A stretch of 64,000 nt of DNA from Phenylobacterium kunshanense (GTDB lineage: Bacteria > Pseudomonadota > Alphaproteobacteria > Caulobacterales > Caulobacteraceae), in the NCBI RefSeq assembly GCF_003254525.1, contig NZ_QFYS01000006.1, positions 1-64,000 of the forward strand, read 5' to 3'. Position 1 is the first letter of the stretch, and every line of letters starts with the position of its first letter. The notes beneath the pieces were generated by a model. It was not told where the DNA came from. It saw only the letters and a program-made list of their open reading frames with translations, and made no database searches. Positions 31,943-41,273 of this stretch are shown here, piece by piece. The translations under genes and the position numbers were made by a program.

Positions 31943-32614
31943 ATGGCGGAGACGATCACCCTGGCGGGAGCCGACGGTTTCGAGTTCTCCGCCTATCACG
32001 AGCCTGCCTTCACGCCCCGCAAGGGCGGGGTGATCGTGATCCAGGAGATCTTCGGCATCGATCGGCACGTCCGGGCCGATGTCTCCCGCTGGGCGAAGAT
32101 GGGCTACGAGGCCCTGGCGCCGGCGCTGTTCGACCGCCTGCAGCGCGACTTCCACGCCGAGCACGACGACGCCGGCATCAAGGCCGGCCTGGAGAAAGCG
32201 CGCGCCACGCCGCTGGAGCAGGCGCTGGGCGACATCGCCGCCTGCCGCGACTTCCTGCAGCGGCATGGCGAGAAGGTCTGCGTGGTGGGCTACTGCTACG
32301 GCGGTTCGCTGACCTGGCTCAGCGCCACGCGGCTCCCCGGCGTCGCTGCGGCCTCAAGCTACTACGGCAGCCTCGTGAAGTCGTTCGCGGCCGAGACGCC
32401 GAAATGCCCCACCATCGTCCACCTGGGGCGCACCGACCCTGGGATCGACGCCGACGAGGTCGAGACGGCCATCCGGCAGCACCATCCGGATGTGCCCGTC
32501 CACATCTACGAAGGCGCGGGCCATGGCTTCAACAATGAAAGCCCGGAGCGCTACAACGCCGAGGCTGCGGACCTGGCCCGCCATCGGACTCTCGAGCTGT
32601 TCGACAACGCCTGA
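31943..32614 (+). CDS. dienelactone hydrolase family protein (complete active site)
   Basis: 223-aa alpha/beta hydrolase. VIQEIFGIDRH carries the family glutamate (E36 in Pseudomonas DLH), VGYCYGGSL holds the nucleophilic Cys, GRTDPGID the Asp, and GAGHGFNNES the His. The set matches authentic carboxymethylenebutenolidases. It is followed by a second, altered copy starting in the TGATG overlap at 32614, so the pair arose by tandem duplication or is an operon of paralogues. Substrate unknown. Confidence 0.88.
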   Translation: MAETITLAGADGFEFSAYHEPAFTPRKGGVIVIQEIFGIDRHVRADVSRWAKMGYEALAPALFDRLQRDFHAEHDDAGIKAGLEKARATPLEQALGDIAACRDFLQRHGEKVCVVGYCYGGSLTWLSATRLPGVAAASSYYGSLVKSFAAETPKCPTIVHLGRTDPGIDADEVETAIRQHHPDVPVHIYEGAGHGFNNESPERYNAEAADLARHRTLELFDNA

Positions 32615-33300
32615 TGGGCGGAACGGTCCAGCTCCACAGCGCCAAGGACGGCTTCGCGTTCGACACCTATCGCGCCGCGCCGACCGACGCGCGCCGCGGC
32701 GGGCTCGTGATCTGCCATGCGATCTGGGGGGTGACGCCCCATCTGCGGGAGTTGGCCGACAGTTTCGCCGAGGACGGCTACGAGGTTCTGGTCCCCAGCC
32801 TGTTCGACCGCTTCCAGCGCGGCTTCGCCGAGCGCGATACCGATCCGGCCCTCTTCCAGCGGCAGAACGGCTTCGCGGAGTCCGTCGGGTGGGGCGTGGG
32901 CGTGCTGGACGCGGTCCAGGCCGCGATCGACGCCCTGCGCCCGCCCGTGTTCGCCATCGGCTTCTGCTTCGGCGGGACGGTGGCGTGGCTGGCGGCGGCG
33001 CGCTGCAGCGGGCTGTCGGCCGTCGCCGCCTACTACGGCGGTCAGATCAAGGACTGCCTGGCCGATACGCCCACGGTCCCGACCATCCTGCACCTGGGCA
33101 AGGCGGACGAGTTGATCCCGCCGGATGATGTGGAGCGGATCCGCACGGCGCACCCGGACCTGCCCGTCTACATGTACGAGGCGGGACATGCCTTCGTGGC
33201 GCCCAACGGCTTCCACGCGGACTCCGCCCGGCTGTCGCGGCTGCGCACGCTGGCCCTCTTCGCCCGCCACGGCGGCGGACGCGGCGGCGAGGAAGCCTAG
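32614..33300 (+). CDS. dienelactone hydrolase paralogue lacking the family glutamate
   Basis: 228-aa alpha/beta hydrolase, coupled to the preceding copy by TGATG. It keeps the Cys (IGFCFGGTVAWL), Asp (GKADELIPPD) and His (EAGHAFVAP), but the IQEIFG segment reads ICHAIWGV: the Glu that keeps the Cys protonated in DLH is Ala. The C-terminus ends in a Gly-rich GGGRGGEEA. The missing Glu suggests a different substrate or mechanism. Its stop shares CTAG with the convergent gene. Confidence 0.85.
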   Translation: MGGTVQLHSAKDGFAFDTYRAAPTDARRGGLVICHAIWGVTPHLRELADSFAEDGYEVLVPSLFDRFQRGFAERDTDPALFQRQNGFAESVGWGVGVLDAVQAAIDALRPPVFAIGFCFGGTVAWLAAARCSGLSAVAAYYGGQIKDCLADTPTVPTILHLGKADELIPPDDVERIRTAHPDLPVYMYEAGHAFVAPNGFHADSARLSRLRTLALFARHGGGRGGEEA

Positions 33301-33764
33301 ACCTCGATCTCGCGGCGGACCTCGGGATGCTTCTCCAGCACCCGCACCAGAGCGGCCTGGGCCGCGAGGATGCCGATTCCGGCGGCATAGCCGGAGAAGA
33401 CGCCGGCCGGGTAGCGGCCGCCATTCGCCGCGCTGGAAATCTGCCAGTACATGAACGCCGCGGCCCCGGCGAGGAGGGCCACGCCCGTGAGGATCGATTG
33501 CGCGGTCTGGCCGAATCCCGCCCGGAAGCTCATCCAGACATAGCGGGCCAGCGTCCGGCGCAGGACGCCCACCGCAAGTGGCGCGCCCAGCGAAAGGCTC
33601 AGGAAGATGCCCGGCCACAGGAGCGTGCGCTCGGCGATCAGGGCGAAGCCGCCGGGCAGGCGGTCAAAGGCGTGCACCACCGCGCCCGCATAGATCAGCC
33701 CCGCCGTCACCACCGTGAGGTCCTCGGTGCGCTTGAAATTCCGCCAGGCGGGGGTGTGAGCCAT
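33297..33764 (-). CDS. hypothetical membrane protein
   Basis: 155-aa protein with four likely helices: VVTAGLIYAGAVVHAFDRL, FLSLSLGAPLAVGVL, ILTGVALLAGAAAFMYW and GYAAGIGILAAQAALV. The charged C-terminus is EKHPEVRREIEV. It overlaps the stop of the dienelactone hydrolase gene by CTAG and is divergent from the retropepsin-like gene. No family recognised. Confidence 0.7.
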   Translation of the reverse strand: MAHTPAWRNFKRTEDLTVVTAGLIYAGAVVHAFDRLPGGFALIAERTLLWPGIFLSLSLGAPLAVGVLRRTLARYVWMSFRAGFGQTAQSILTGVALLAGAAAFMYWQISSAANGGRYPAGVFSGYAAGIGILAAQAALVRVLEKHPEVRREIEV

Positions 33765-33829
33765 GGGTCCTATTTAGCGCACGGGATGGCGAGGGTAAGG
33801 CGTGGCGCGAACTCACGCTATGGTCGGGC

Positions 33830-34612
33830 GTGGCGCGTCTGAGTCTCACTGCATTGGCGAGCGGCCTCGTCGCCGCGGGCGCCGCCGGCGCGGGCGAGGT
33901 CGCCTGCCGGTTCGAAGGCGGCGCGCCGGTCGTGTCCGCGACGGTGGCCGGGTTGGCCGGCGACTTTGTGCTCGACACCGGCGCACCGCGGACCCTTCTG
34001 CACGACACGCGCGCGCGATCCGAGGGGATCGTCGCGGACGATCTAACGGGGAGCGTACAGGTCGCCGGCGCCACAGTGGACGGACTGTCCATCGGCGTGG
34101 CCGACCTGGACGTCCGCGGCTGGAACCTGTCGACGCCCCTGGCGGGGGTGATCGGGGCCGACGCCCTGAGAGGGCACGTGGTGGACGTGAGCTACGCTCC
34201 CTGTCGCATCCGTCTCTCGTCGCCTGGCGGGGCGGCGCCCTTCAGGGGCCACGTCCTGGCGCTGGATTGGGACCTGGGCCGGCCGACAGTGGAGGCCGCC
34301 GTGTCGGACGACGCGCACGAGATCCGGGGGCGGTTTGTGGTCGCCAGCGGCGCGAACGCGCCCCTTCGGCTCGCCGACGACCTCGCCCAGGCGCCCGGCC
34401 TGTCGGACCCTCAGGAGCTATATCAGGACGGCGTCTGGTTCGCCCGGTTGCCGCAGGTGAGCTTCGCCGGCGCCGTGGGACGGGACGTGGCGACGGGCCT
34501 TATGCCGGCGGACGGCGGGGTGGTGGGCGTCCTGGGCGGACCGGTGCTGGCGCACTTCCGGCTGCGCTTCGACTTCCCGGCCGGCCGACTCATCGTGCAG
34601 CCCGCCAGATAG
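33830..34612 (+). CDS. secreted retropepsin-like aspartic protease-fold protein
   Basis: 260 aa with a signal-peptide-like N-terminus (MARLSLTALASGLVAAGAA). The first lobe has the catalytic FVLDTGAPRTLLHD (near residues 46-59) and the matching LAGVIGADAL. The second lobe has FVVASGANAPLRL, in which the second Asp-Thr-Gly is Ala-Ser-Gly, followed by VGVLGGPVLAHFRLRFD. One intact DTG suggests retropepsin-style function only as a dimer, or a pseudo-protease. Start GTG 33830. Confidence 0.75.
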   Translation: MARLSLTALASGLVAAGAAGAGEVACRFEGGAPVVSATVAGLAGDFVLDTGAPRTLLHDTRARSEGIVADDLTGSVQVAGATVDGLSIGVADLDVRGWNLSTPLAGVIGADALRGHVVDVSYAPCRIRLSSPGGAAPFRGHVLALDWDLGRPTVEAAVSDDAHEIRGRFVVASGANAPLRLADDLAQAPGLSDPQELYQDGVWFARLPQVSFAGAVGRDVATGLMPADGGVVGVLGGPVLAHFRLRFDFPAGRLIVQPAR

Positions 34613-34616
34613 CAGA

Positions 34617-34642
34617 AGGGCCCCGGATCGCTCCGGGGCCCT
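34617..34642. terminator. 11-bp hairpin between convergent genes
   Basis: AGGGCCCCGGA-tcgc-TCCGGGGCCCT is a perfect 11-bp stem lying between the retropepsin-like gene stop (34612) and the petC stop (34665). Neither strand shows a long U run, but the strength of the stem and its position support bidirectional termination. Confidence 0.6.
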
Positions 34643-34664
34643 CGCCAAATCCGTGGACGTCGCC

Positions 34665-35513
34665 TCAGTGCGCGACGTTGCGCCAGACGCGGCGGTAGCT
34701 GAAGTAGAGCAGCGCCGTGAACAGGGCGAGGTAGATCATCGCGCCGAAGCCGAACTGCTTGCGCGCCATCATCTTGGGCTCGGCGGCCCACATGAGGAAG
34801 GCGGCCACGTCCTTGGCCTGCTGATCCACCGTCGACGGAGTGCCGTCGTCGTAGGTCACCTTGCCGTCGGCGAGTTGCGGCGGCATGGCCAGGAAGCCGC
34901 CCGGGGGCACCTTGTGATGGTCGCCCGTCCACTGGCCGGACACATCGCCGGGCATCGAGACGTTGTAGTTCTGGCCCGGATTGACGGTCAGCCCGGCCGG
35001 CGGAGCCTTGTAGCCCGTCAGCAGCGAGTAGATGTAGTCCGGCCCGCCGGTCCGGCCCTTGGCGATCACCGACAGGTCCGGCGGAATGGCGCCGCCGTTG
35101 CCGGCCGCCGCGGCCGCGGCGTTCGGGTACGGCTTCGGGAAACGGTCGGCCGGAACGGCCGGGCGCTGGACGACGTCGCCCGTCTCGGAGTCGATGTCCG
35201 GGACCTGGATGTCCTTGGCCAGGGCCTTCACATACGGGTTGTCGTTCGGGTTCGGATACTTCGGATCGTAGAAGGGCCCACCCTTCTCGCCGAGGTTCCG
35301 GAACGACACCAGCTCCATCGAGTGGCAGGCCGAGCAGACCTCCCGATAGATCTTGTAGCCCCGCTGGAGCTGGGCCGTGTCGTACTTGCCGAAGGGCCCG
35401 TCGAACGACCACGACACGTGCTTCATCACGGCGTGGCCGGTGGCGGCCTGGGCCGCCGGGGCGGCGATCAGGGCCAGCCCCAGCGCCGCGAGCGCGATAC
35501 CTTTGCGCAGCAT
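34665..35513 (-). CDS. petC: cytochrome c1 subunit of the bc1 complex
   Basis: 282-aa haem protein of the ubiquinol-cytochrome c reductase. A signal peptide (MLRKGIALAALGLALIAAPA) is followed by the c-type haem site EVCSACHSMELVSF (CSACH). GGFLAMPPQLADG provides the Met axial ligand and the C-terminal anchor is MIYLALFTALLYFSYRRVW. It is the third gene of petA-petB-petC, 8 bp after petB. Confidence 0.95.
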   Translation of the reverse strand: MLRKGIALAALGLALIAAPAAQAATGHAVMKHVSWSFDGPFGKYDTAQLQRGYKIYREVCSACHSMELVSFRNLGEKGGPFYDPKYPNPNDNPYVKALAKDIQVPDIDSETGDVVQRPAVPADRFPKPYPNAAAAAAGNGGAIPPDLSVIAKGRTGGPDYIYSLLTGYKAPPAGLTVNPGQNYNVSMPGDVSGQWTGDHHKVPPGGFLAMPPQLADGKVTYDDGTPSTVDQQAKDVAAFLMWAAEPKMMARKQFGFGAMIYLALFTALLYFSYRRVWRNVAH

Positions 35514-35521
35514 CTTAAGGC

Positions 35522-36841
35522 TCAGCCCCTCTTTTCAGGCGACGCCGCGGCGCCCGCGGGCGTCGAGGCGGGATGCGACAGGACAGGTTCGGAGATCGAT
35601 TCCGGCACGGGCAGCGGCGTCTCGGTGAGGCCGAGCACGGGCAGGATGACCCAGAAGTAGGCGAAGAAGTAGAGCGTCGCGAGGCGGCTCAGCCAGACGA
35701 AGCTGTTGATGTCGGCGTCCAGCAGCATCAGGCCGGTAGCGGCGCCGATCACCGGATCGTCGGGCAGCTTGGCGCCGCAGTAGCCGAGCACCAGCGCGGC
35801 CAGGACGAAGATGAAGAAGTAGAGCCGCGCCGTCGGACGGTAGCGCATCGAGCGCACTTTGGACGTATCCAGCCAGGGCAGGACGAACAGGGTGGCGATG
35901 GCGCCGAACATCAGCAGCACGCCGCCGAGCTTGTCCGGAACCGCGCGCAGGATCGCGTAGAACGGCAGGAAGTACCATTCAGGCACGATGTGCGCCGGGG
36001 TCACCAGCGGGTTGGCCGGCACGTAGTTGTCGGCGTGGCCCAGGACGTTCGGGTTGTAGAAGACGAAGCTGGCGTAAAGCAGCAGGAAGACCGCGATCGC
36101 GAAGCCGTCCTTCACCGTGTAGTACGGGTGGAACGGAACGGTGTCGGCCTCCGACTTCACGTTCACGCCGGTCGGGTTGTTGTTGCCCGGCACGTGCAGC
36201 GCCCAGATGTGCAGGACCACGAGGCCCGCGATCACGAAGGGCAGCAGGTAGTGCAGCGAGAAGAAGCGGTTCAGCGTGGGATTGTCCACCGCGAAGCCGC
36301 CCCACAGCCACGTGGTGATCGGCTCACCGACGATCGGCAGCGCGCCGAACAGGTTGGTGATCACGACGGCCCCGTGGAAGCTCATCTGGCCCCAGGGCAG
36401 CACGTAGCCGATGAAGGCGGTGGCCATCATGGCCAGATAGATCAGGCAGCCGATGATCCAGAGCACCTCGCGCGGCGCCTTGTAGGAGCCGTAGTAGAGG
36501 TTGCGGATCATGTGGATGTAGACCGCCAGGAAGAACATCGAGGCGCCGTTGGCGTGCATGTAGCGGAGCAGCCAACCGTAGTTGACGTCGCGCATGATGC
36601 GCTCGACCGAGGCGAAGGCGTGGTCGACGTGCGGCACGTAGTGCATCGCGAGCACGATGCCGGTCACGAGCTGGATGCCCAGCATCAGCGCGAGGATGCC
36701 GCCGAAAGTCCACCAGTAGTTCAGGTTCTTCGGCGTCGGGAAGTCGATCGCCGTGTCCTTCATGAACCGGACGATCGGGAGACGGGTGTCGAGCCAGCGC
36801 TCGATGCCGGTCTTCGGCTCGTAAGTGGAATGTCCGCTCAT
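35522..36841 (-). CDS. petB: cytochrome b subunit of the bc1 complex
   Basis: 439-aa membrane protein with eight helices that oxidises and reduces quinol. The haem pairs are visible: [21 protein letters not shown] and [32 protein letters not shown] is the Qo-site signature. The C-terminal extension after the last helix is Pro/Glu-rich ([18 protein letters not shown]). It lies 5 bp downstream of petA. Confidence 0.96.
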   Translation of the reverse strand: MSGHSTYEPKTGIERWLDTRLPIVRFMKDTAIDFPTPKNLNYWWTFGGILALMLGIQLVTGIVLAMHYVPHVDHAFASVERIMRDVNYGWLLRYMHANGASMFFLAVYIHMIRNLYYGSYKAPREVLWIIGCLIYLAMMATAFIGYVLPWGQMSFHGAVVITNLFGALPIVGEPITTWLWGGFAVDNPTLNRFFSLHYLLPFVIAGLVVLHIWALHVPGNNNPTGVNVKSEADTVPFHPYYTVKDGFAIAVFLLLYASFVFYNPNVLGHADNYVPANPLVTPAHIVPEWYFLPFYAILRAVPDKLGGVLLMFGAIATLFVLPWLDTSKVRSMRYRPTARLYFFIFVLAALVLGYCGAKLPDDPVIGAATGLMLLDADINSFVWLSRLATLYFFAYFWVILPVLGLTETPLPVPESISEPVLSHPASTPAGAAASPEKRG

Positions 36842-36846
36842 CGCTG

Positions 36847-37404
36847 TCAGCCGATCTTGATCTGGGTGTCGGACAGGAAGGCCCAGTCCGGCACTTCGAG
36901 GTTCTTCGGCGCGGGACCCTTACGGATCCGGCCGGAGGTGTCGTAGTGCGAGCCGTGGCACGGGCAGAACCAGCCGCCGTAGTCGCCACCGCCGAACGTG
37001 GGCACGCAGCCGAGGTGCGTGCAGGTGCCGACAAGGACCAGCCACTCGGGCTTGCCCGGCTTGTGGCGCGAAGAGTCGGTGGCGGGGTCGCGCAGGTTGG
37101 ACGCGTTGTCGTCCTTCACCGCCGCGGCGATCTCGGCCGCCGTGCGCTTGCGCACGAACAGCGGCTTGCCGCGCCACTTCAGGACCACCTGCTGTCCATC
37201 GACGACCTTCCCGAGGTCGAACTCGATGGACGCCAGAGCCAGCGTGTCGCCGGCCGGGTTCATCTGGTCGACCAGGGGCCAGGCCAGCGCCGCGACGGCG
37301 CCGACAGCAGCGGCGCCAGCGGCGATGTGAATGAAATCGCGACGGCTCGGGTCATCACCCGGAGCGTGCGGGTCGGGAGTTGCGCCCACGACGGTGTCGG
37401 CCAC
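36847..37404 (-). CDS. petA: Rieske iron-sulfur subunit of the bc1 complex
   Basis: 185-aa protein with a Tat signal ([21 protein letters not shown]) that also anchors it, and the 2Fe-2S ligands in [12 protein letters not shown] and [14 protein letters not shown]. It delivers electrons from quinol at Qo to cytochrome c1. I chose GTG 37404 ([12 protein letters not shown]) with AAGGG upstream over the TTG at 37443. petABC is a single operon, divergent from trmL. Confidence 0.93.
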   Translation of the reverse strand: MADTVVGATPDPHAPGDDPSRRDFIHIAAGAAAVGAVAALAWPLVDQMNPAGDTLALASIEFDLGKVVDGQQVVLKWRGKPLFVRKRTAAEIAAAVKDDNASNLRDPATDSSRHKPGKPEWLVLVGTCTHLGCVPTFGGGDYGGWFCPCHGSHYDTSGRIRKGPAPKNLEVPDWAFLSDTQIKIG

Positions 37405-37611
37405 CTTGAAGCTACCCTTCGATAGGGCCCCTCGACGCGCCAAGGGGCCGTAAAGCTTTAGCGGCCCGCCCCAGGCGTCTGGTGAAAGGCCTTTCCGGAA
37501 GACGGTCGGTGAACGGGCACTCTACACTGGGACATATGCGAACGTCGTGTCCGCGTCCCCGTGATTCGTGCCCCTATGCCCCGGCCACTCCCGATGGCGA
37601 GAGGCCTTAGA

Positions 37612-38082
37612 ATGCGTTTGGCCCTTTTTCAACCGGACATTCCGCAAAACCTGGGCGCGGCCATACGCCTCGCCGCCTGTCTGGGCGTGCCGCTGGACGT
37701 GATCGAGCCCTGCGGCTTCCCGCTCAGCGAGGCCGCGATCCGCCGCGCGGCCATGGATTATGACGCCCTCGCGGAGGTGCGGCGCCATGCCGGCTGGGCC
37801 AGTTTCCGCGCCGAAACGGCGGGCGCGGGCCGGCTGGTGCTGTTCACGACCCGGGCGGCCGAGCCGTTCCATGATTTCTCCTTCGCGCCCTCGGACATCC
37901 TGCTGTTCGGCCGCGAGAGCGCGGGCGTCCCGGACGAGGTCCATGCCGTGGCCGACGCCCGCCTGCTGATTCCGCTGACGCCAGGAGCACGCTCGTTGAA
38001 CCTGGTCACAGCGGCCACCCTGGCCCTGGGTGAGGCGCTGAGACAGACGAACGGCTTTCCAACCCCCGTCCCGCCGGGCTAG
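37612..38082 (+). CDS. trmL: tRNA (cytidine(34)-2'-O)-methyltransferase
   Basis: A 156-aa SPOUT-class methyltransferase that modifies the wobble base of tRNA(Leu). LALFQPDIPQNLGAAIRLAA (N-terminus), LLFGRESAGVPDEVH and IPLTPGARSLNLVTAATLALGEAL (the trefoil-knot SAM site) are visible. ATG 37612 with AGGCC upstream is chosen over the upstream GTG at 37561, giving the family's usual length. It precedes hemF on the same strand, 11 bp apart. Confidence 0.92.
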   Translation: MRLALFQPDIPQNLGAAIRLAACLGVPLDVIEPCGFPLSEAAIRRAAMDYDALAEVRRHAGWASFRAETAGAGRLVLFTTRAAEPFHDFSFAPSDILLFGRESAGVPDEVHAVADARLLIPLTPGARSLNLVTAATLALGEALRQTNGFPTPVPPG

Positions 38083-38093
38083 CACGTGGCCCC

Positions 38094-38972
38094 ATGTCCA
38101 GCCTGACCCCCGAGATCATGGAGCGGCGCGGCCGCGCGCAGGAATGGTTCGAGTCGCTGCAGCGACGAATCTTCGCCGCCCTGGAGCAACTCGAGGACGA
38201 GGCGCCGCCGGAGCTCTACCCCGGCGCGCCGGGGCGGACCGAGTACAAGCCCTGGACGCGCGAGACCGGCGTCGGCGGCGGCACCGGCGGCTTCCTGCGC
38301 GGGCGACTGATCGAGAAGGCGGGCATCCACACCTCGGCCGCGACCGCGAAGTTCTCGCCGGAGATGGCGGCGCAGATGCCGGGCGCGGACAAGGACCCCT
38401 CCTACGTCTCGGCCAGCATCAGCCTGATCATCCACCCGCTGAACCCGTGGGTCCCGACGGTCCACATGAACACCCGTTTCCTCTCGACGGCCGAGAGCTG
38501 GTTCGGCGGCGGGGCGGACCTGACCCCGATGCTGGACGTGCAGCGCAGCCAGGACGCCGACGACACCAAGCTGTTCCACGCAGCCATGCAGGCGGCGTGC
38601 GACCCCTACGATCCGGAGTGGTATCCGAAGTACAAGGCCTGGTGCGACGAGTACTTCTACCTGCCGCACCGCCAGGAGATGCGCGGCATCGGCGGCATCT
38701 TCTACGACCGGCACAACAGCGGCGACTTCGAGAAGGACTTCGCCTTCACTCGCGCGGTCGGCGAGGCGTTCCTGGAGGTCTATCCGAAGATCGTCCGCGG
38801 CCAGATGATGAAGCCGTGGGGCGAGGCCGAGCGGCGGGAGCAGATGGTGCGCCGAGGCCGCTACGTGGAGTTCAATCTGCTCTACGACCGCGGAACCATG
38901 TTCGGCCTGAAGGCCGGCGGCAACATCGAGACGATCCTGTCGTCCATGCCGCCGATGGTGGCCTGGCCGTAG
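38094..38972 (+). CDS. hemF: oxygen-dependent coproporphyrinogen III oxidase
   Basis: HemF decarboxylates coproporphyrinogen III to protoporphyrinogen IX using O2. The 292-aa product has WTRETGVGGGTGGFLRG, the signature WFGGGADLTPML, DEYFYLPHRQEMRGIGGIFYD and RGRYVEFNLLYDRGTMFGL. The stop at 38970-38972 abuts the next ATG. Confidence 0.95.
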   Translation: MSSLTPEIMERRGRAQEWFESLQRRIFAALEQLEDEAPPELYPGAPGRTEYKPWTRETGVGGGTGGFLRGRLIEKAGIHTSAATAKFSPEMAAQMPGADKDPSYVSASISLIIHPLNPWVPTVHMNTRFLSTAESWFGGGADLTPMLDVQRSQDADDTKLFHAAMQAACDPYDPEWYPKYKAWCDEYFYLPHRQEMRGIGGIFYDRHNSGDFEKDFAFTRAVGEAFLEVYPKIVRGQMMKPWGEAERREQMVRRGRYVEFNLLYDRGTMFGLKAGGNIETILSSMPPMVAWP

Positions 38973-39812
38973 ATGGCCAGCCTCGCCGAGCGCCTGGGCC
39001 ATGGGCCCGATGCGAAGCTGCTGATCGTCAACTGCGACGACCTGGGCTCCAGCGCCTCAGCGAACCGCGCGACGGCGGAGTGCCTGGCGGCGGGCACGGC
39101 GACCAGCGCCACCCTGATGGTCCCCTGCCCCTGGGCGCTGGACGGCGTGGCGAAGGGCAAGGCCGGTGGGATCGGCGTCCATCTGACGCTGACCTGCGAA
39201 TATCCGACCTATCGGTGGCGGGCGCTGACGGGCGCGGCCTCGCTGCATGACGCCACGGGCCATATGCCGGCGACGACGCGGGAGGTCTGGGCCCAGGCCG
39301 AGCTCGCGGACGTGCGCGCGGAGTGCCGGGCGCAGATCGAGCAGGCGCTGGCCTGGGGCGTCGACATCACCCACCTCGACACGCACATGGGGGTGATGCA
39401 GCTCGAGCCGCGGTTCTTTGAGGTCTATCTGGATCTGGCCGCGGAGTACCGCCTGCCGCTGCGGATGGCGGGGGCCAAGGCCGAGGCGCAGATCGGCTTT
39501 CCGGGGCGGGCCGCCGCCGAAGAGCGAGGCGTCGTGTTCCCCGACCACCTCACCAGCGTCTCGCTGGAGAACGCGCGGCCGGGCCGGACCTTCGAGGTCC
39601 TGGTGGCCGGCCTGAAGCCCGGCGTCACCGAGGTCTACTTCCACCCGGTGGAGGATGGACCCGAGTTGCGCGCCTACGACCTGGAGCAGCCCGATGGACG
39701 GGTGGCCGACCACCGCACGCTCACCGACCCCACCCTGCCCGCCCGGATCGCGGCGGCGGGCGCGACGCTGATCGACTTCGCGCCTCTGCGCGCGCTGCAG
39801 CGGGACGACTGA
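38973..39812 (+). CDS. ChbG/HpnK-family carbohydrate deacetylase
   Basis: The 279-aa product has the YdjC fold signature LLIVNCDDLGSSASAN (metal-binding DD near residue 23), GIGVHLTLTCEYP and THLDTHMGVMQL (HxDxH). These fit enzymes that deacetylate chitobiose phosphate or hopanoid sugars. Substrate unknown. It directly abuts hemF and is followed after 4 bp by an acetyltransferase gene; the shared operon may be positional only. Confidence 0.85.
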   Translation: MASLAERLGHGPDAKLLIVNCDDLGSSASANRATAECLAAGTATSATLMVPCPWALDGVAKGKAGGIGVHLTLTCEYPTYRWRALTGAASLHDATGHMPATTREVWAQAELADVRAECRAQIEQALAWGVDITHLDTHMGVMQLEPRFFEVYLDLAAEYRLPLRMAGAKAEAQIGFPGRAAAEERGVVFPDHLTSVSLENARPGRTFEVLVAGLKPGVTEVYFHPVEDGPELRAYDLEQPDGRVADHRTLTDPTLPARIAAAGATLIDFAPLRALQRDD

Positions 39813-39816
39813 GGCG

Positions 39817-40410
39817 ATGCAGGTTCGGCCGGCCCGCCCCGACGACCTGCCCGCGCTGTACGACATCTGCCTGAGGACGGGCGACGCAGGCGCGGACGCC
39901 AGCGCGCTCTATGCGGATCCGAGGATCCTGGGCGAGATCTTCGCCGCGCCCTACGCCGAACTGGAGCTGGCGCTGGCGCTGGTCGCCGAGGATGAGGCCG
40001 GCGCCTGCGGCTACATCCTGGGAACCGCCGACACGCGAGCGTTCGAGGCGCGGTGCGAGGCCGAGTGGTGGCCAGCGCTACGGGCGCGGTACGCCGACAC
40101 GGCGGACGTGCCGGCGAGGCGGCGCACGCCCGACCAGTGGGCGGCCTTCCTGATCCACCACCCGCCGATCGCGCCGCAAGCAGCCGTGGCCGCGGCGCCG
40201 GCGCACCTGCACATCGACCTTCTGCCCCGCGCGCAGGGCCAAGGCCTGGGCCGCGCCCTGATGGACCGCTGGCTGGGCATGGTCGGCGGCTGCGCGCACC
40301 TGGGCTGCAGCCCGCGCAACGTCCGCGCCCTCGGCTTCTACGACCGCTACGGTTTCCGTCGACTGGAAGGCGCGGCGTCGCCCGAGGTCGTCTACATGGC
40401 CATCGGGTAG
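39817..40410 (+). CDS. GNAT-family acetyltransferase
   Basis: 197-aa N-acetyltransferase: VRPARPDDLPALYDICLRTG at the N-terminus, DEAGACGYILGTADTRAF in mid-domain, and the acetyl-CoA loop LLPRAQGQGLGRALMDRWL (R/Q-x-x-G-x-G/A), then NVRALGFYDRYGFRRLEG. Target not deduced. Its 3' end overlaps the convergent PEP-CTERM gene by 19 bp. Confidence 0.88.
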   Translation: MQVRPARPDDLPALYDICLRTGDAGADASALYADPRILGEIFAAPYAELELALALVAEDEAGACGYILGTADTRAFEARCEAEWWPALRARYADTADVPARRRTPDQWAAFLIHHPPIAPQAAVAAAPAHLHIDLLPRAQGQGLGRALMDRWLGMVGGCAHLGCSPRNVRALGFYDRYGFRRLEGAASPEVVYMAIG

Positions 40411-41084
40411 GCGATCCGCCGCCGCCGGAGCGCCGCGCCCGCGAGGCCGAAGCCCGCGATCATCAGGGCCCAGGTCGCGGGCTCGGGCACGCCGCCGGGC
40501 GTCGGCGACGGGCCCACATAGGTGACCTCCAGTCCGCCGAACTCGAACTCGGTCTCGGCCAGCATCTCGCCCCAGGAGTCCGGCTTGTAGAGCTGAAGCG
40601 CGCCCGAGCCGTAGGCGTAGACGAAGAACGGGGCCGCCAGGTCGGCCGGGGCGTCGTGGTAGACCATGGCCGAGAGGACGTTGTCGTTGTTGCCGGCCGT
40701 CGGGGAGCGCCCGCTGAGCCAGGTCCAGGCCCCGCCGTAGGAGTCGGCGTAGCTGTAGTGGGAGAGGTCCAGGTCCAGGTCGACGCCGTCGATGCTCACC
40801 TTGGCCGAGAGGATCGGCCCGGCCCCGCCCCACCACGAGCCGCCGGCGCGGAAGTCGTCGGCAGGCGTGGTGAAGCCCATGCCCCGCTCGCTGTCGTAGG
40901 TGAAGCTGACGGTGGCCGACTTGTAGGCCAGGCTCTGGCCCGGCGCCCCGAAGACGCCGGCGTAGTCGTAGCCGCCATAGGGCGTGGAGCCATAGTAGGT
41001 GGCCATCATGATCGCCGCCTCGGCCGGCGCCGCCGCCAGCAGGGCGCCTGCCGCGGCCCAGGCCGCCAAGCTCGCAGTCCGCAT
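40392..41084 (-). CDS. PEPxxWA-CTERM secreted protein
   Basis: 230-aa protein with a signal peptide (MRTASLAAWAAAGALLAAA) and a C-terminal sorting signal VPEPATWALMIAGFGLAGAA then LRRRR. The middle is Gly/Tyr/Trp/Asp-rich and beta-like, typical of secreted matrix proteins. ATG 41084 is preferred because it starts the signal peptide; 41135 adds a non-signal extension. No exosortase gene is in the window, so its sorter must be elsewhere. Confidence 0.88.
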   Translation of the reverse strand: MRTASLAAWAAAGALLAAAPAEAAIMMATYYGSTPYGGYDYAGVFGAPGQSLAYKSATVSFTYDSERGMGFTTPADDFRAGGSWWGGAGPILSAKVSIDGVDLDLDLSHYSYADSYGGAWTWLSGRSPTAGNNDNVLSAMVYHDAPADLAAPFFVYAYGSGALQLYKPDSWGEMLAETEFEFGGLEVTYVGPSPTPGGVPEPATWALMIAGFGLAGAALRRRRIAYPMAM

Positions 41085-41249
41085 CCCGAACCCCCACTCC
41101 GGAGCCGCCGATCGCATGCGGCGACATATTGGCACGATTTATGCCAATACAATTCCTGGACACATGAGGTCAATCCGGACTCGCCTTTTGAGCGAGTCAG
41201 ATTCGCGTCGCAGCCTCGCGGATGAAGCCCCCTCACCCGCTCCGCGGGA

Positions 41250-41268
41250 GCTCCCCCTGAGGGGGAGC
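41250..41268. terminator. hairpin after the GATase gene
   Basis: GCTCCCCC-tga-GGGGGAGC is a perfect 8-bp stem just downstream (minus strand) of the GATase stop at 41274. There is no U run. It may terminate that transcript or be part of a repeat. Confidence 0.45.
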
Positions 41269-41273
41269 ATCTC

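Noticed and set aside
37405..37443. petA extension starting at TTG 37443
   Set aside because: TTG with no good ribosome binding site; GTG 37404 has AAGGG upstream and starts just ahead of the Tat signal.
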